From Aquimarina sp. AU58 (GTDB taxonomy: Bacteria > Bacteroidota > Bacteroidia > Flavobacteriales > Flavobacteriaceae), in contig NZ_OMPD01000008.1 of NCBI RefSeq assembly GCF_900312745.1, positions 248,001-312,000 on the forward strand: a stretch of 64,000 bases of DNA. Reading direction: 5' to 3'. The notes beneath the pieces were generated by a model. It ran no database searches and had not been told where the DNA came from. It was given only the letters and a program-made list of their open reading frames with translations. The translations under genes and the position numbers were made by a program. Within the stretch, counting starts at the first letter, position 1. Each line of letters opens with the position of its first letter. Of the stretch, positions 53,473 through 63,132 are shown piece after piece.

Positions 53473-54302
53473 TTTGTATATATAAGATGTGGATTATCTG
53501 GTGTTTCTCCTAGTAATTGTACTCTTCTAAGGTGTCTGGGAGCGCCTTTGGTAAAAGGTTCGCGACCATGTAATAAAGTGCTATTATCAGAAAATACAAT
53601 ATCTCCAGTTTCCCACCGATGTGTATAGAGATATTCTGGAGCGTAGAGCGTTTTATTAAGATTCTGAAGAAAATCTCCGATTTCCTGTTCTGGAATCCCC
53701 TCGACTTTAAAGCCAGGATGATTAACAAACGATTCATCGCTATGATTTGGAGGTTCGCAATAGCGAATTACAGAGTACTCTTTTTCTTGGTGTTTATTAA
53801 GAAGCGGAGCAATCGTTTTGCTATCATAAAACTCCATTTTTCGTGAATACACACAACTTACTTTACTCCAAGATTCTTTAGTATTTTCTGAGATTTCTTC
53901 TAAAATCATTTTTGTATTGGTAAAAGTTGTGCCTCCTCCATTATCAATTCCGGGTGAACTTACACAATGAAATACTTGCGTCTCGGGAACTTGTTCACGA
54001 TACATACCATCCCAATGAAGAGGGATATACGTATTGTCGAAAATATGGTCTTCGGGATTATCCTGAACAACAAGTTCCAGAACTTTTCCGAAAGGCCACA
54101 AACAAATTTCTCCGAATTTTTCACAATAGTCAGAGAAATCTTCGGCGCTGTCAAAACTCCGAAACCCTCTCAAAGCAATTAGATGTTCATTTGATAGCAC
54201 ACTTTTCAGTTCGTTTATATCTAAATTCCGAATATCTTCCTTTCCGTTAATGGGCTCAATTAATAAACCAAATGGATTCAATTTTGTGGTTCTAAAATTC
54301 AT
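53469..54302 (-). CDS. isnB: Fe(II)/2-oxoglutarate oxygenase, TauD family (IsnB/PvcB-like)
   Basis: The 277-residue enzyme has the iron facial triad H96-x-D98 (PLHWDGM) and H245 (LLHGREPF), and the 2-oxoglutarate Arg near 256 (RHLRRVQLLG). With an isonitrile synthase just upstream, it resembles PvcB/IsnB, which oxidatively decarboxylates or desaturates the amino-acid isonitrile to a vinyl isonitrile. It starts 45 bases after isnA stops and overlaps the monooxygenase gene. Confidence 0.87.
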   Translation of the reverse strand: MNFRTTKLNPFGLLIEPINGKEDIRNLDINELKSVLSNEHLIALRGFRSFDSAEDFSDYCEKFGEICLWPFGKVLELVVQDNPEDHIFDNTYIPLHWDGMYREQVPETQVFHCVSSPGIDNGGGTTFTNTKMILEEISENTKESWSKVSCVYSRKMEFYDSKTIAPLLNKHQEKEYSVIRYCEPPNHSDESFVNHPGFKVEGIPEQEIGDFLQNLNKTLYAPEYLYTHRWETGDIVFSDNSTLLHGREPFTKGAPRHLRRVQLLGETPDNPHLIYTK

Positions 54303-54347
54303 ATTTTACTCTTTTAACTTTGTTATTCTAAACTAGTATTCTACGCC

Positions 54348-55367
54348 CTAATTTTGAGGCATCAATTCGTAGTGGCTAGAGTGTCCGTTTTCGTCCTGAA
54401 CTAATTTTGCATTTAACTTTTTAACTTCCCGGTGCTTCATAAGTATAAATTCGTTACCAGTTTGTACAGCAACCCCGTGCCAGGGTGTCATCCATGTTTC
54501 TCTTCCAAGAAGTTGAATTCCAATTTTCTTAGAACCGCAGATCTGAGGGTGTATCGATAGACGTATTGCTTCGGGAAATTTTTCTGCAATCAAATCGGTC
54601 CAGGCATTACTTCTTATAATCGCCTGATAGGCTTTTACTTTACATTCTTTTTGGATTGAGCTTTTAGATCTTGTTTGTCCAGGAAACATCAAATCTTCAA
54701 CAAGAAAACGTGTAAGCCCGAGGTACATACGATTAGCTTCTTTTTCTTCTGCACTGCTCGATCCCGCCCCTCCATTTTTTACTTTATCTTTTAAACTATC
54801 CAGGTCTTGTCCATATTTTTTAACAAGCTCATAACGGGCTTGATCAAAATCACTTTTAATATCTATATCATCAAGGTTAAAAGTAGAAAGCGCTGTAAGA
54901 TTTAACTCTTCGATAAGGCGATCAATTTCAATTTGATAAGAAGTTACATGCTTTTCAGAGATTCCTACAATATCGCTAAAAACTCTACCATCAGAACATA
55001 TAACTAACTCTGCTCCTGGTTTGTAAATACTTTGAATTTGTTGGCAGAGATCATTTAAAAATGTAAGAGCCTGCTTTTCTGCCATGTCGGGAAGATATCC
55101 TAAAACTTTTGCCGGATTAGGAGATTTACCAGGAAATGCCGGTAAGACAAATCTAATTTTCTTTTTTTGCATAATGGCCATAGAAACTTTATCCAAGTGT
55201 GGTTTGTGACAACTCAGGCAAGCGGGCGAATCACAGCTATCTTCGGATATCATCATTCGCCGAAATTGCATGACTTTGGTTAAAATATTTCTCGCTTGAT
55301 CTGTAACTTGGTCAGAATGACTAGATGATGTGTAAGATTTACTTAGTTCATTATCTAAAATTTTCAT
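54348..55367 (-). CDS. isnA: Isonitrile synthase (PvcA/IsnA, DIT1-like)
   Basis: The 339-residue enzyme replaces the alpha-amino group of Tyr or Trp with an isonitrile carbon from ribulose 5-phosphate. It has the family segments FVLPAFPGKSPNPAKVLGYLPDMAEKQAL, GAELVICSDGRVFSDIVGI and later RLSIHPQICGSKKIGIQLLG and MTPWHGVAV. A Cys/His cluster near residues 43-56 (CDSPACLSCHKPH) precedes the core, perhaps a metal site. First gene of the operon; whether Tyr or Trp is used is not visible. Confidence 0.9.
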   Translation of the reverse strand: MKILDNELSKSYTSSSHSDQVTDQARNILTKVMQFRRMMISEDSCDSPACLSCHKPHLDKVSMAIMQKKKIRFVLPAFPGKSPNPAKVLGYLPDMAEKQALTFLNDLCQQIQSIYKPGAELVICSDGRVFSDIVGISEKHVTSYQIEIDRLIEELNLTALSTFNLDDIDIKSDFDQARYELVKKYGQDLDSLKDKVKNGGAGSSSAEEKEANRMYLGLTRFLVEDLMFPGQTRSKSSIQKECKVKAYQAIIRSNAWTDLIAEKFPEAIRLSIHPQICGSKKIGIQLLGRETWMTPWHGVAVQTGNEFILMKHREVKKLNAKLVQDENGHSSHYELMPQN

Positions 55368-56261
55368 AATAAGGTTTTAAGAATTAATTTTCTATTTTAC
55401 GTGTCGATTTTTCTCATCTTAAATTATTTTAATCTATGTTCATTATGGTATATATAAAGCTCTATACAGAAAGGATATTACTATCCTAACCAGCAAAGGT
55501 TTATCCATACGCCCTCCTTCTGCAATCATTTTTTAACAATAGCGTAAATTCTTCTTAAATCTCTTTTACAATAGCAAAACTTCTTCTCCTGTAAATAGAG
55601 CTTTGTGGTTTCGCTACTTTCAAGAATATTTACTATTTCCTGGTACTACCAAATACTATCTAGTATCACCAATGTTATTTTTTAAAATGCAATTCTTGAT
55701 TGCAGTTTTATATTTTCTGCAATTCATACATTAGCCGTACGATTCGAATTAAATCAAAACGATAAAATGTTGTCTCTTCTTCATAAAGAAAAGCAACCTT
55801 GTTCCTAAACTATTTAATCTAATAACAGGAAGCCTCTGCTATTGTCCAAACACCATACATTTTTTAGTATACTTACTATAATTTTTATGTGCTGAACTCA
55901 TCTTTATTGAACGTATGAGTATATATCTAAATCAATATTTATTAAATATTAAAACGTTGCATATCTTATAAGATCGTCTTATCAAGGCCGTCTTTTTTGT
56001 GCCTAATTGTTATAAAAATCATTATATAGGAGTATACTTAGTGATTTTTATTAATTAGTGATTTATATCCGATAACAAAACGGATATATTTTTAATCAAA
56101 TATGCTATATTTTATAACTTAATATGATGTATTTATCTGTTATTTCGAATATAAATATAGTCTAATTTTTAACTATAAAAAATTCTCTTGGCGCTTTTGC
56201 AACCGCTACCAGAATATAACTCGTTTTCTATTATAATAGTATAACAGCTTACAAAAATATT
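55368..56261. promoter_or_regulatory. Gene-poor region upstream of the isonitrile operon
   Basis: This 894-base gap has no supported gene. Two dyads stand out: a nested pair at 55641-55670 (TGGTACTACC, then ATACTATCTAGTAT, then CACCA) and TGCAAT-N5-ATTGCA at 55688-55704. They lie about 270-340 bases before the isnA start and are candidate operators. The remainder is AT-rich without strong structure. Confidence 0.35.
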
Positions 56262-57137
56262 TTAATCTACATCTGTAAGTATTTCGGTTTCTAATTTTTC
56301 TATAAGAGTTTTTAATTCCTGAATAGCATTTATATCCTTTTTATCAATTGCGATATTAATAGCAGATATAATCCTTCCTTTTATCAATTTAAGTCTATCA
56401 TTTTTTGGTAAAAATAAAGGATCTACTCCTTTAACAAATTCGATATCTCCTTTTTCATTATTATCTAATTCATCTAATTTGTTTTCTATTTTTTGCAAGG
56501 TATCCTCTTGCGAAACTTTTATTTTATGTCTCAAATCAGATTCGTTAATAATAACCCAATCTTCTATTCCTTTTACCTTAAGTAAAGTATATAAATCTGA
56601 TTTCTTAATTTTTATTTCTCCCGACAATATCTGGTTTTTAAGCATATTATTAGTCATCCCAATAAGGTCAATAGCTTTGGCAAATCTAGAGTCTCTTTTG
56701 ATTGTACTTTCGCTTACTTTATATTGTTCTGCAAGTATTTTGGATGTTGAAGGTTCAATTTGACCCTTCGAAAGAATATTAGCATACCCTCCCTTTTTTT
56801 TCCTGACACTTAGATATTTAAGCCCTCTATAATAACTCATTTGGTCAGGGTTAAGGTTTCTGCGCCCTAATTGATGGTTTATCATCCATGCTTTCACTTC
56901 TTCTATCGAAGAAAAAGAAAACTTGCTTATCTTATAATCTATCCCGTTTTGTTGGCAAATTTTATGTCGATTATGCCCATCTATTAATACCAAATCATCT
57001 TCTCTTTCCCAAACCGATACTGCTTCTTTACATCCTTCTAAAAGAATATTTTCTTTTAATTGTTTAAATTCTTCTTTAGATAATGGTACAATAAACTCTT
57101 CTAATTCTTTTAAAACTCTAATACTTTCTTTATTCAT
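56262..57137 (-). CDS. ParB-like nuclease-fold DNA-binding protein, orphan
   Basis: The 291-residue protein has a ParB N-terminal domain (EEFKQLKENILLEGCKEAVSVWEREDDLVLIDGHNRHKICQQNGIDY), which includes the GHNRHK box, then a region with NPDQMSYYRGLKYLSVRKKKGG and an HTH (SKILAEQYKVSESTIKRDSRFAKAID). No ParA partner or parS-like site is next to it, so it is probably not a segregation protein; such orphans occur on mobile elements or act as regulators. It lies in gene-poor DNA. Confidence 0.82.
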   Translation of the reverse strand: MNKESIRVLKELEEFIVPLSKEEFKQLKENILLEGCKEAVSVWEREDDLVLIDGHNRHKICQQNGIDYKISKFSFSSIEEVKAWMINHQLGRRNLNPDQMSYYRGLKYLSVRKKKGGYANILSKGQIEPSTSKILAEQYKVSESTIKRDSRFAKAIDLIGMTNNMLKNQILSGEIKIKKSDLYTLLKVKGIEDWVIINESDLRHKIKVSQEDTLQKIENKLDELDNNEKGDIEFVKGVDPLFLPKNDRLKLIKGRIISAINIAIDKKDINAIQELKTLIEKLETEILTDVD

Positions 57138-57972
57138 TTTTTGTTTTGAGTTATTTAAAAAGTGATGTTAGCTTATACCTTCTCCTTTTCATCCTTTTTT
57201 AAACTATACCAGACTAACTATAAGTCATTCGTAAAAAAGTAAATCTACACCAACAGTAATTTCTGGTTTTTAAAACCTCAACGGGTTTCTCTTTACATAA
57301 CACGATTACTTTTGATTTTTTGAAATCTATAAAGATTATGAATATTCTTGTTTCAAAATTCTAAATTTATATATGCGGTATGAAACAAAGATATAATAGA
57401 ATTAGAGATTATCCCATATTTGCCATTGATTGTTCGATATTCGTCATTACTTATATCCAAATTTATCCCTATAGGATCTTGACTTCAGCTCTAAAAACTA
57501 ATCTCTTTTGAGATGATCAACATGAAATAGTACAGAATTTCCACAAACACAGCATACGTTTTAACCTACAAATACCTAAAGCTTTTTCTTACAAATTAGT
57601 CATTAAGTTGTCATTGCTATAAAACCACAAAATAATTACGTTATCAATAAATGTGAAACAATAATGGCACAAAAGTGCAATACAAATCATCTTGATCTTT
57701 ATATTTTAGTCTTCAATTAACTTTTAAAACCTAAAACATGACATATACCAGATTTTATATTTGTAGCACTTATTCTTTAGTTATAATGAATTAATTAATA
57801 ACTTTCTAGAACAAGAAAAATATACCTCAACCCAATTTTATTGGCCTAAACAACATATGAAGATTTTGATAAATTAAATAAAAGAAAGGGCTTCTTTGTT
57901 TTTTTCTATTTGTGATTATTTATTAATACTCGTTCTGATATATAAAAAGGCCGTAAAACATCCTTAACCATA
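57138..57972. other. Gene-poor region between the ParB-like gene and the next gene
   Basis: This 835-base gap is very AT-rich. I see no ORF of weight, no RNA gene, no strong inverted repeat and no remnant I can name. It continues the low-gene stretch on the other side of the ParB-like gene. Confidence 0.5.
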
Positions 57973-58362
57973 ATGAATATTAAAGAAAAGGTTTCATTAG
58001 ATTTAAAAATTAATGACAATGATCCTGATTTGATTTCGGGCTGTATAGAAATAGAGTTTCGTACAGAAAAAATAAGACATTACTTCTCTTCGATTACACT
58101 AAAAGAGACAGATTTTATTCATCTATCCTTTTTTATAGAGTGGAAAAACTGCTTATCTACATCTTGTTGTTGCTATACTGTATTTTCAGGGTCTGTAAAT
58201 TTAACACAGCAACATTTTTTTGATCTAAAATGGATGTTCGTTTGTCCAAAAAATAAGTTATCTAAAGAAGGAAAATATACCCTCTATTCTAATCAAAAAA
58301 ATCAATTTTCAAATTCATATCATAACAATTATGATATTCCTTTCATTGTAAATTATGGCTAA
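57973..58362 (+). CDS. Unknown 129-residue protein
   Basis: The protein is soluble and beta-rich, with a short Cys cluster (LSTSCCCYTVFSG) in the middle and an aromatic C-terminus (SYHNNYDIPFIVNYG). No signal peptide or known motif is seen. Possible role unknown. It stands alone before the YceI gene. Confidence 0.5.
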   Translation: MNIKEKVSLDLKINDNDPDLISGCIEIEFRTEKIRHYFSSITLKETDFIHLSFFIEWKNCLSTSCCCYTVFSGSVNLTQQHFFDLKWMFVCPKNKLSKEGKYTLYSNQKNQFSNSYHNNYDIPFIVNYG

Positions 58363-58507
58363 ATACATATTCTTTAAACATAGCGATTACAATGCTAAGA
58401 TGTAAAGAAGTATGTTGAGTAAAAATTTACATTTTTTGACACTTCTTTTACATTTTTTTTCACCGGTTACCCGGCATCTGTTTTAGTTTTACAAAAAAAC
58501 ATCAGCT

Positions 58508-59095
58508 ATGAAAAAAATAATTATAGTAGTGGTTATATTTTTTTTAATTCCTACAGCTTACGCGCAACAAGAGTTAAGAATAGATACTGGTAAAAGTATT
58601 ATCAATTGGCAAGGTTCTGATCTTCTAAATTTGAATACACATAATGGAACGGTAAAATTTAAAAACGGTGTTATACGTAGAAAGGGAATTCTTATTACAG
58701 GAGGAGAATTTGAAATTGATATGAATTCTATTATCAATATAGGTGATCAATATAACGAAATGTTGATCACCCATTTGAAGAGTGAAGATTTTTTTAACGT
58801 TAAAAAACATCCAATTGTTAAATTAGAAATTATTAATACCCGGTATATAAATGCTACAAATCTGGATGTAATTGCATATCTAACTATCAATGATATAAGG
58901 CACATAATACAGTATCAATCTACTATCGAAAACATCAATAATCAAGTATTGATGAAGTCTAAATTTGTAATTGATAGAACATTGTGGAAAATCAACTATA
59001 AATCCAAAAAATTCCTTATTAACCTGAAAGATGATATCATATCAAACACTATTGGTTTTGAAGTATTTGTAGTAGCGAACCAGGATGGATGTTAA
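58508..59095 (+). CDS. YceI-family periplasmic lipid-binding protein
   Basis: The 195-residue protein has a signal peptide (VVIFFLIPTAYAQQ) and the YceI plan: NTHNGTVKFKNGVI, GGEFEIDMNSIINI, LKSEDFFNVKKHPIVKLEI, YLTINDIRHIIQYQ and FVIDRTLWKINY. YceI proteins form a lipocalin-like barrel that binds polyisoprenoids or other amphiphiles in the periplasm. Size matches the family. The plus-strand gene is convergent with the serine hydrolase gene, only 4 bases apart. Confidence 0.9.
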   Translation: MKKIIIVVVIFFLIPTAYAQQELRIDTGKSIINWQGSDLLNLNTHNGTVKFKNGVIRRKGILITGGEFEIDMNSIINIGDQYNEMLITHLKSEDFFNVKKHPIVKLEIINTRYINATNLDVIAYLTINDIRHIIQYQSTIENINNQVLMKSKFVIDRTLWKINYKSKKFLINLKDDIISNTIGFEVFVVANQDGC

Positions 59096-59099
59096 CAGT

Positions 59100-60431
59100 T
59101 TATTTATCGACCTTTACTCCTTCCCACTGCACTCCCTGAAAATCCATCAGAATGTAATAATTTCCTGATTCGTTTTTTACAAATTTTATTGATTCTTCAG
59201 AAGTCTTATCGCCAAAAAACACATTTTCGCTTTCTGGATAGAGTACTCCATTATTTTGTTCTTTCTGATACAAAAACAAACTATCTTTTTCTACTTTAAG
59301 GGTAATTAAAAGATGTCCAGCATCTACAAAATCATAAGTTCCTTCATATTTTTTAAGCACAAGAGGAGAAAGGTTGATCGATTTACGAAGTACTGCTTTT
59401 GGCATTTTCACCTTCCTGCCCTCAAGTATCTTTTCTAAATCACTTACCAATTGCTCAAAAGGAATTTCATCATAATTTGTTAAGAAAACAATACTATAAT
59501 CTTGCGAAAAGTTTCTATGAATATAAGCTCGTTTGCCTCTTGTACCTCCTGCATGCGAAATACTATGATCATGAATCAACGAGGCATGATCTTCTTTGTT
59601 TAAGATCGTAAGAAATTGAGCCAAATCATCAACAGACGAATGTAAATTACCCATTCTTACTTCGTCCTGTAAAAAAGAATCAACACTTTTAATGTTTTTT
59701 TCATCATCGACATAATGTCCATAGGCATAGCTTTTTAAATGCCTAAGATCTGCATCAAAATTACCACCTGAACGCTTCATTTTTAACGGCTTGAAGAAAT
59801 TTTCTTTCAAAAATAAAGAATACGAGCTTTTATTGGTTTTGCCTATAATATAGTATAACAACTGAAAACCTATATTAGAATACCGTATCTCAGAACCTGG
59901 CTCAAACTCTAATTTCTCTTTTGAAGCCAGAGTCACTATTTCGTCTGGAGAAAGTTCTAATGTATTAGATATTGAAGTATCAAATTCTCTGGGTAAACCC
60001 GAACTATTGTCCATAAGATGTTGAATAGTTATACGCTCTCCATTAGGAAAACCGGGCAAATATTTACCAATGGTATCACTACGGTTAATTTTACCTTCGT
60101 TTTCTAGCCGAAGTACACTTACTTTGGCAAATAATTTAGAGACAGAACGAAGATCAAATTGGCTTTCTACATTTACATATAATTTAGACAACGTATCCGA
60201 AGAGATATTATATGCTTTTCGTAAAACAGTTTTCTTACCCTTCTTAAGTAATACCACTCCATTAAATTTCTTTAACTCGGTAAGCTTTGTTAAATACGTA
60301 TCACTTTTTAGAAATAGCGAATCATTGGGCTTGTTTTCATGATTAACTTTTGAAATTTTTGTTTCTTTATTTTTAGAACATGCTACTAAAAATATGGCTA
60401 ACACTAACATTTTTAACAAAATACGAGTCAT
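59100..60431 (-). CDS. Serine hydrolase lipoprotein, class C beta-lactamase-like
   Basis: The 443-residue protein has a lipobox (IFLVAC, Cys18), the nucleophile motif SVSK (LRSVSKLFAKVSVL), the second motif YSN (EIRYSNIGFQ) and the HAG motif (SISHAGGTRGKRAYIHR) of the class C beta-lactamase/DD-peptidase family. The C-terminal 110 residues form a separate lipocalin-like domain (LKKYEGTYDFVDAGHLLITLKVEKDSLFLYQK). The substrate could be a peptide or ester; beta-lactam hydrolysis is not implied. Confidence 0.88.
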   Translation of the reverse strand: MTRILLKMLVLAIFLVACSKNKETKISKVNHENKPNDSLFLKSDTYLTKLTELKKFNGVVLLKKGKKTVLRKAYNISSDTLSKLYVNVESQFDLRSVSKLFAKVSVLRLENEGKINRSDTIGKYLPGFPNGERITIQHLMDNSSGLPREFDTSISNTLELSPDEIVTLASKEKLEFEPGSEIRYSNIGFQLLYYIIGKTNKSSYSLFLKENFFKPLKMKRSGGNFDADLRHLKSYAYGHYVDDEKNIKSVDSFLQDEVRMGNLHSSVDDLAQFLTILNKEDHASLIHDHSISHAGGTRGKRAYIHRNFSQDYSIVFLTNYDEIPFEQLVSDLEKILEGRKVKMPKAVLRKSINLSPLVLKKYEGTYDFVDAGHLLITLKVEKDSLFLYQKEQNNGVLYPESENVFFGDKTSEESIKFVKNESGNYYILMDFQGVQWEGVKVDK

Positions 60432-60494
60432 TTTCTTTTTTATTGCAAAGCAAATACAATTAACGTATTAAAAATTGTAAAAATGGAACCTTGT

Positions 60495-61292
60495 CTAATG
60501 ACGGAATAAAAATTCTGGTAGATCATTAAAGAATTGCATAGGTGTAACACCGCATACTTTCTTAAAATCCCGATTAAAATGTGATTGATCAAAATAATCA
60601 TATGTATAACACAGTTCGGTCATAGAAATATGTTTGTTCTTAATTCTAAATTTAACCAAATCCATAATTCGTACTGTAATGATAAACTTCTTCAAACTAT
60701 AAAGTACTTCTTGCTTAAAGATTCTATTTAAATATTGACGGGTTTTTTTATATTTTTCACTCAATAGATTTACCGATGTCATTCCTTTTACACTGTATAT
60801 ATACTCACAAACCTCTTTTACAAAAAGAGCCGAAGAACTAAGTATAAGGTTTTGGTCTTTTATAAAATCACTTGCTATAGTACACATGTCACTTATTGGC
60901 ACATCATTAAATAATTGCTCTCGTACTCCTAATATGCCCTTTTTTTCAATACTTAGGTCAATAATTCCAGAAGTATCTAAGTATGAAAAAAAATGTGCAT
61001 TTGCCCACGGTTGTACTTTAATTGTAAAAAAAGTAAGAGATACTTCAAATTTTAGCGTATAAGGAGGGGAAAGATCATGAATAGTAAATACTTTAAAAGG
61101 GATAGGAAAAGTGGATTGTTTCTCTCCATACGTTAGCACACTATTACATTCTTTAAAGAAAACAAAATCATAACAACAATCATCGATCACCGGTACATAC
61201 TTAACCGTTGTATCCATCTTTTTTGAAAAGTAATAGTATTCTTTTATCAAGTGTTGTAAGGATAAATCAGCAAGTTCGCTTTTAATAATCAT
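60495..61292 (-). CDS. AraC-family transcriptional regulator
   Basis: The 265-residue protein has an N-terminal cupin-like sensor part (about 20-140) and a C-terminal double HTH: VNLLSEKYKKTRQYLNRIFKQEVLYSLKKFI and ISMTELCYTYDYFDQSHFNRDFKKVCGVTPMQFF. The second helix has the usual AraC ending. It lies 63 bases from the serine hydrolase gene on the same strand, so that gene is a possible target. Confidence 0.9.
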   Translation of the reverse strand: MIIKSELADLSLQHLIKEYYYFSKKMDTTVKYVPVIDDCCYDFVFFKECNSVLTYGEKQSTFPIPFKVFTIHDLSPPYTLKFEVSLTFFTIKVQPWANAHFFSYLDTSGIIDLSIEKKGILGVREQLFNDVPISDMCTIASDFIKDQNLILSSSALFVKEVCEYIYSVKGMTSVNLLSEKYKKTRQYLNRIFKQEVLYSLKKFIITVRIMDLVKFRIKNKHISMTELCYTYDYFDQSHFNRDFKKVCGVTPMQFFNDLPEFLFRH

Positions 61293-61378
61293 AGTATTCT
61301 AATCATTGTAAACCATCATAGCTATCAAATCTGGATGGTATATAAATTTTGTCAAAAAATAAAAATATTATCCTTTTC

Positions 61379-61405
61379 TGTCACATTTTTGATCTCTTAG
61401 TTGTC
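61379..61405 (+). promoter_or_regulatory. ECF41-type promoter of the sigma factor gene
   Basis: TGTCACA at 61379-61385, a 16-base spacer and TGTC at 61402-61405 match the known ECF41 signature TGTCACA-N16-CGTC with one changed base. It lies 61-87 bases before the sigma start, so the sigma factor probably controls itself. Confidence 0.7.
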
Positions 61406-61465
61406 ATTATATAATAATGCATTTATATACTAAAGAAACATATTTATTCATACATTAAAAAACCA

Positions 61466-62320
61466 ATGTTTGATTTCGACACATATCAGGAGTTTTTATT
61501 TCCATTTGCCTATAACATTCTTGGATCTACCGACGATGCAAAAGACGCTATTCAGGATACTTTAAACGCCTTTATTTTGCTTCAAAACAAGAACATAGAT
61601 AATCCTAAAGCATACCTGATCAAATCGGTTATTAATACTTCTATCAATAAAAAAAAGCGTCAGAAAAAATTTGTTTCAGAAAATATCTACCTTCCAGAAC
61701 CTATTGCTACCGATACCGCTGATAATGATTTATACTTAAAAGATATCGTTTCGTACTCATTATTGATTTTATTAGATCAATTAACTGTAAAAGAAAGAGC
61801 CGTTTTTGTGCTGAAAGAAGCATTTAATTATTCTCATAATGATATTGCTGAAGTTCTTTCTAGCACTCCCGAGAATTCGAGAAAATTATTGAGTCGAGCT
61901 AAGATTAAATTAAAAAAACCCAGTCAAAAGAATCTAACTTTTACAAACAAAAAAACAGAAGAATATCTTAATAATTACAGTACTGCAATACGAGAAAGAG
62001 ATATCAAAAAGTTAGAGCAACTTTTTGCAAATGATATTACCATGATTGCTGATGGTGGTAATAAAATTAACGTTCTTAGAAATTTCACCAGCGGAAAACA
62101 AAGCTGTATCAAACTGATTCTTGAAGTTTTTAATGAATTTCAATCGCTACAAAACACCAGATATATTGAAGTTAATCACCAACCAGCAATAGCCTATTTT
62201 GATAACGATATATTATCATCTTGCCAAGTATTTTCAATTAATCAAGATCAAAAAATTTATAAAATTAGTTCTGTAGTTGATCCTGAAAAACTCAAAAATA
62301 TTGCAAAAAAGATGCGTTAG
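61466..62320 (+). CDS. ECF41-type sigma factor with SnoaL-like C-terminal domain
   Basis: The 284-residue sigma factor has region 2 (FDTYQEFLFPFAYNILGSTDDAKDAIQDTL), region 4 (LTVKERAVFVLKEAFNYSHNDIAEVLSSTPENSRKLLSRAKIKLKK) and a C-terminal NTF2/SnoaL-like domain. The three ECF41 fingerprints are visible: YLPEP (WLPEP), ADGGNK (DGGGK), and VVDPEKL (NPDKL). In ECF41 the fused domain replaces an anti-sigma factor. The promoter at 61379 and a copy in front of the next gene, the cupin, support autoregulation and this target. Confidence 0.9.
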   Translation: MFDFDTYQEFLFPFAYNILGSTDDAKDAIQDTLNAFILLQNKNIDNPKAYLIKSVINTSINKKKRQKKFVSENIYLPEPIATDTADNDLYLKDIVSYSLLILLDQLTVKERAVFVLKEAFNYSHNDIAEVLSSTPENSRKLLSRAKIKLKKPSQKNLTFTNKKTEEYLNNYSTAIRERDIKKLEQLFANDITMIADGGNKINVLRNFTSGKQSCIKLILEVFNEFQSLQNTRYIEVNHQPAIAYFDNDILSSCQVFSINQDQKIYKISSVVDPEKLKNIAKKMR

Positions 62321-62347
62321 TGTCACGTTTTCATATTGTGATTTGTC
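62321..62347 (+). promoter_or_regulatory. ECF41-type promoter of the cupin gene
   Basis: TGTCACG at 62321-62327, a 16-base spacer and TGTC at 62344-62347 repeat the sigma gene promoter with identical spacing. It begins the base after the sigma stop codon, 28 bases before the cupin ATG. Confidence 0.72.
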
Positions 62348-62374
62348 ATATAGGTAAATACAAATTTATATACA

Positions 62375-62890
62375 ATGAAAGAAGATTTTTTTAACGATAC
62401 GCTAGAAAATAAAGAAGTACTAATCCTGCCCAATGAAGGAGAAACATTTACTATGAATGGCATTTCTTTTACTTTTAAACTAACCAGTGAATTATCGAAT
62501 AACCAACTAGGGGTATATGAAATAGTTTTAGCCCCCCGAGCCATTGGTGCCAAGTTACATTATCATAGATTTATGGATGAAACCTTTATAGTAAATAAAG
62601 GAATACTCACTCTTTTTACAGGAACTAAAGGCGGTAAACATCTGATTGCCCCCGGTACCGTAGCATATGCTCCTAGATTTACCCCTCACGGATTTCAAAA
62701 TGACACCGACGAAGAAGTCCGGCTTACCCTACTTTTTAATCCTTCACAAAAAAGAGAAGGTTTTTTTAGAGGATTATATGAAACGCTTAACAGTGACACT
62801 ATTGATCCAGAAAAATATTTAAAACTTTATAACAAATACGATAGTTTTCCTGTCGATACTTCTAATATGTTACCTATTAGAGATCATTAA
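62375..62890 (+). CDS. Cupin-domain protein, target of the ECF41 sigma factor
   Basis: The 171-residue protein has the cupin motifs APRAIGAKLHYHRFMDETFIVNKGILTLFTG (His-His-Glu ligands) and PGTVAYAPRFTPHGFQNDTDEEVRLTLLF. ECF41 targets in other bacteria are often small redox, decarboxylase or cupin-fold enzymes. The C-terminal 50 residues form a helical tail (LKLYNKYDSFPV). The reaction is unknown. Confidence 0.85.
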   Translation: MKEDFFNDTLENKEVLILPNEGETFTMNGISFTFKLTSELSNNQLGVYEIVLAPRAIGAKLHYHRFMDETFIVNKGILTLFTGTKGGKHLIAPGTVAYAPRFTPHGFQNDTDEEVRLTLLFNPSQKREGFFRGLYETLNSDTIDPEKYLKLYNKYDSFPVDTSNMLPIRDH

Positions 62891-63132
62891 TTTTAAAGTG
62901 ATTGGTCATGTTTTCACTTGTTTTCTTTCCTTTACCAGAGATGAATACATTAAAATTTGATAAAAATCGATACAATTTCATAGATTGTAATAGCAAACAG
63001 TATAAATTTGCAATATTGATTATATAATAAGCGGTAAAAGTATTTTTGTACATACACCTTACATTAAATCATTCCAACGCATTAATAATCAATAAATTAC
63101 ACTAAATAAAGAAAACTTTAACAGTAAAAAAC

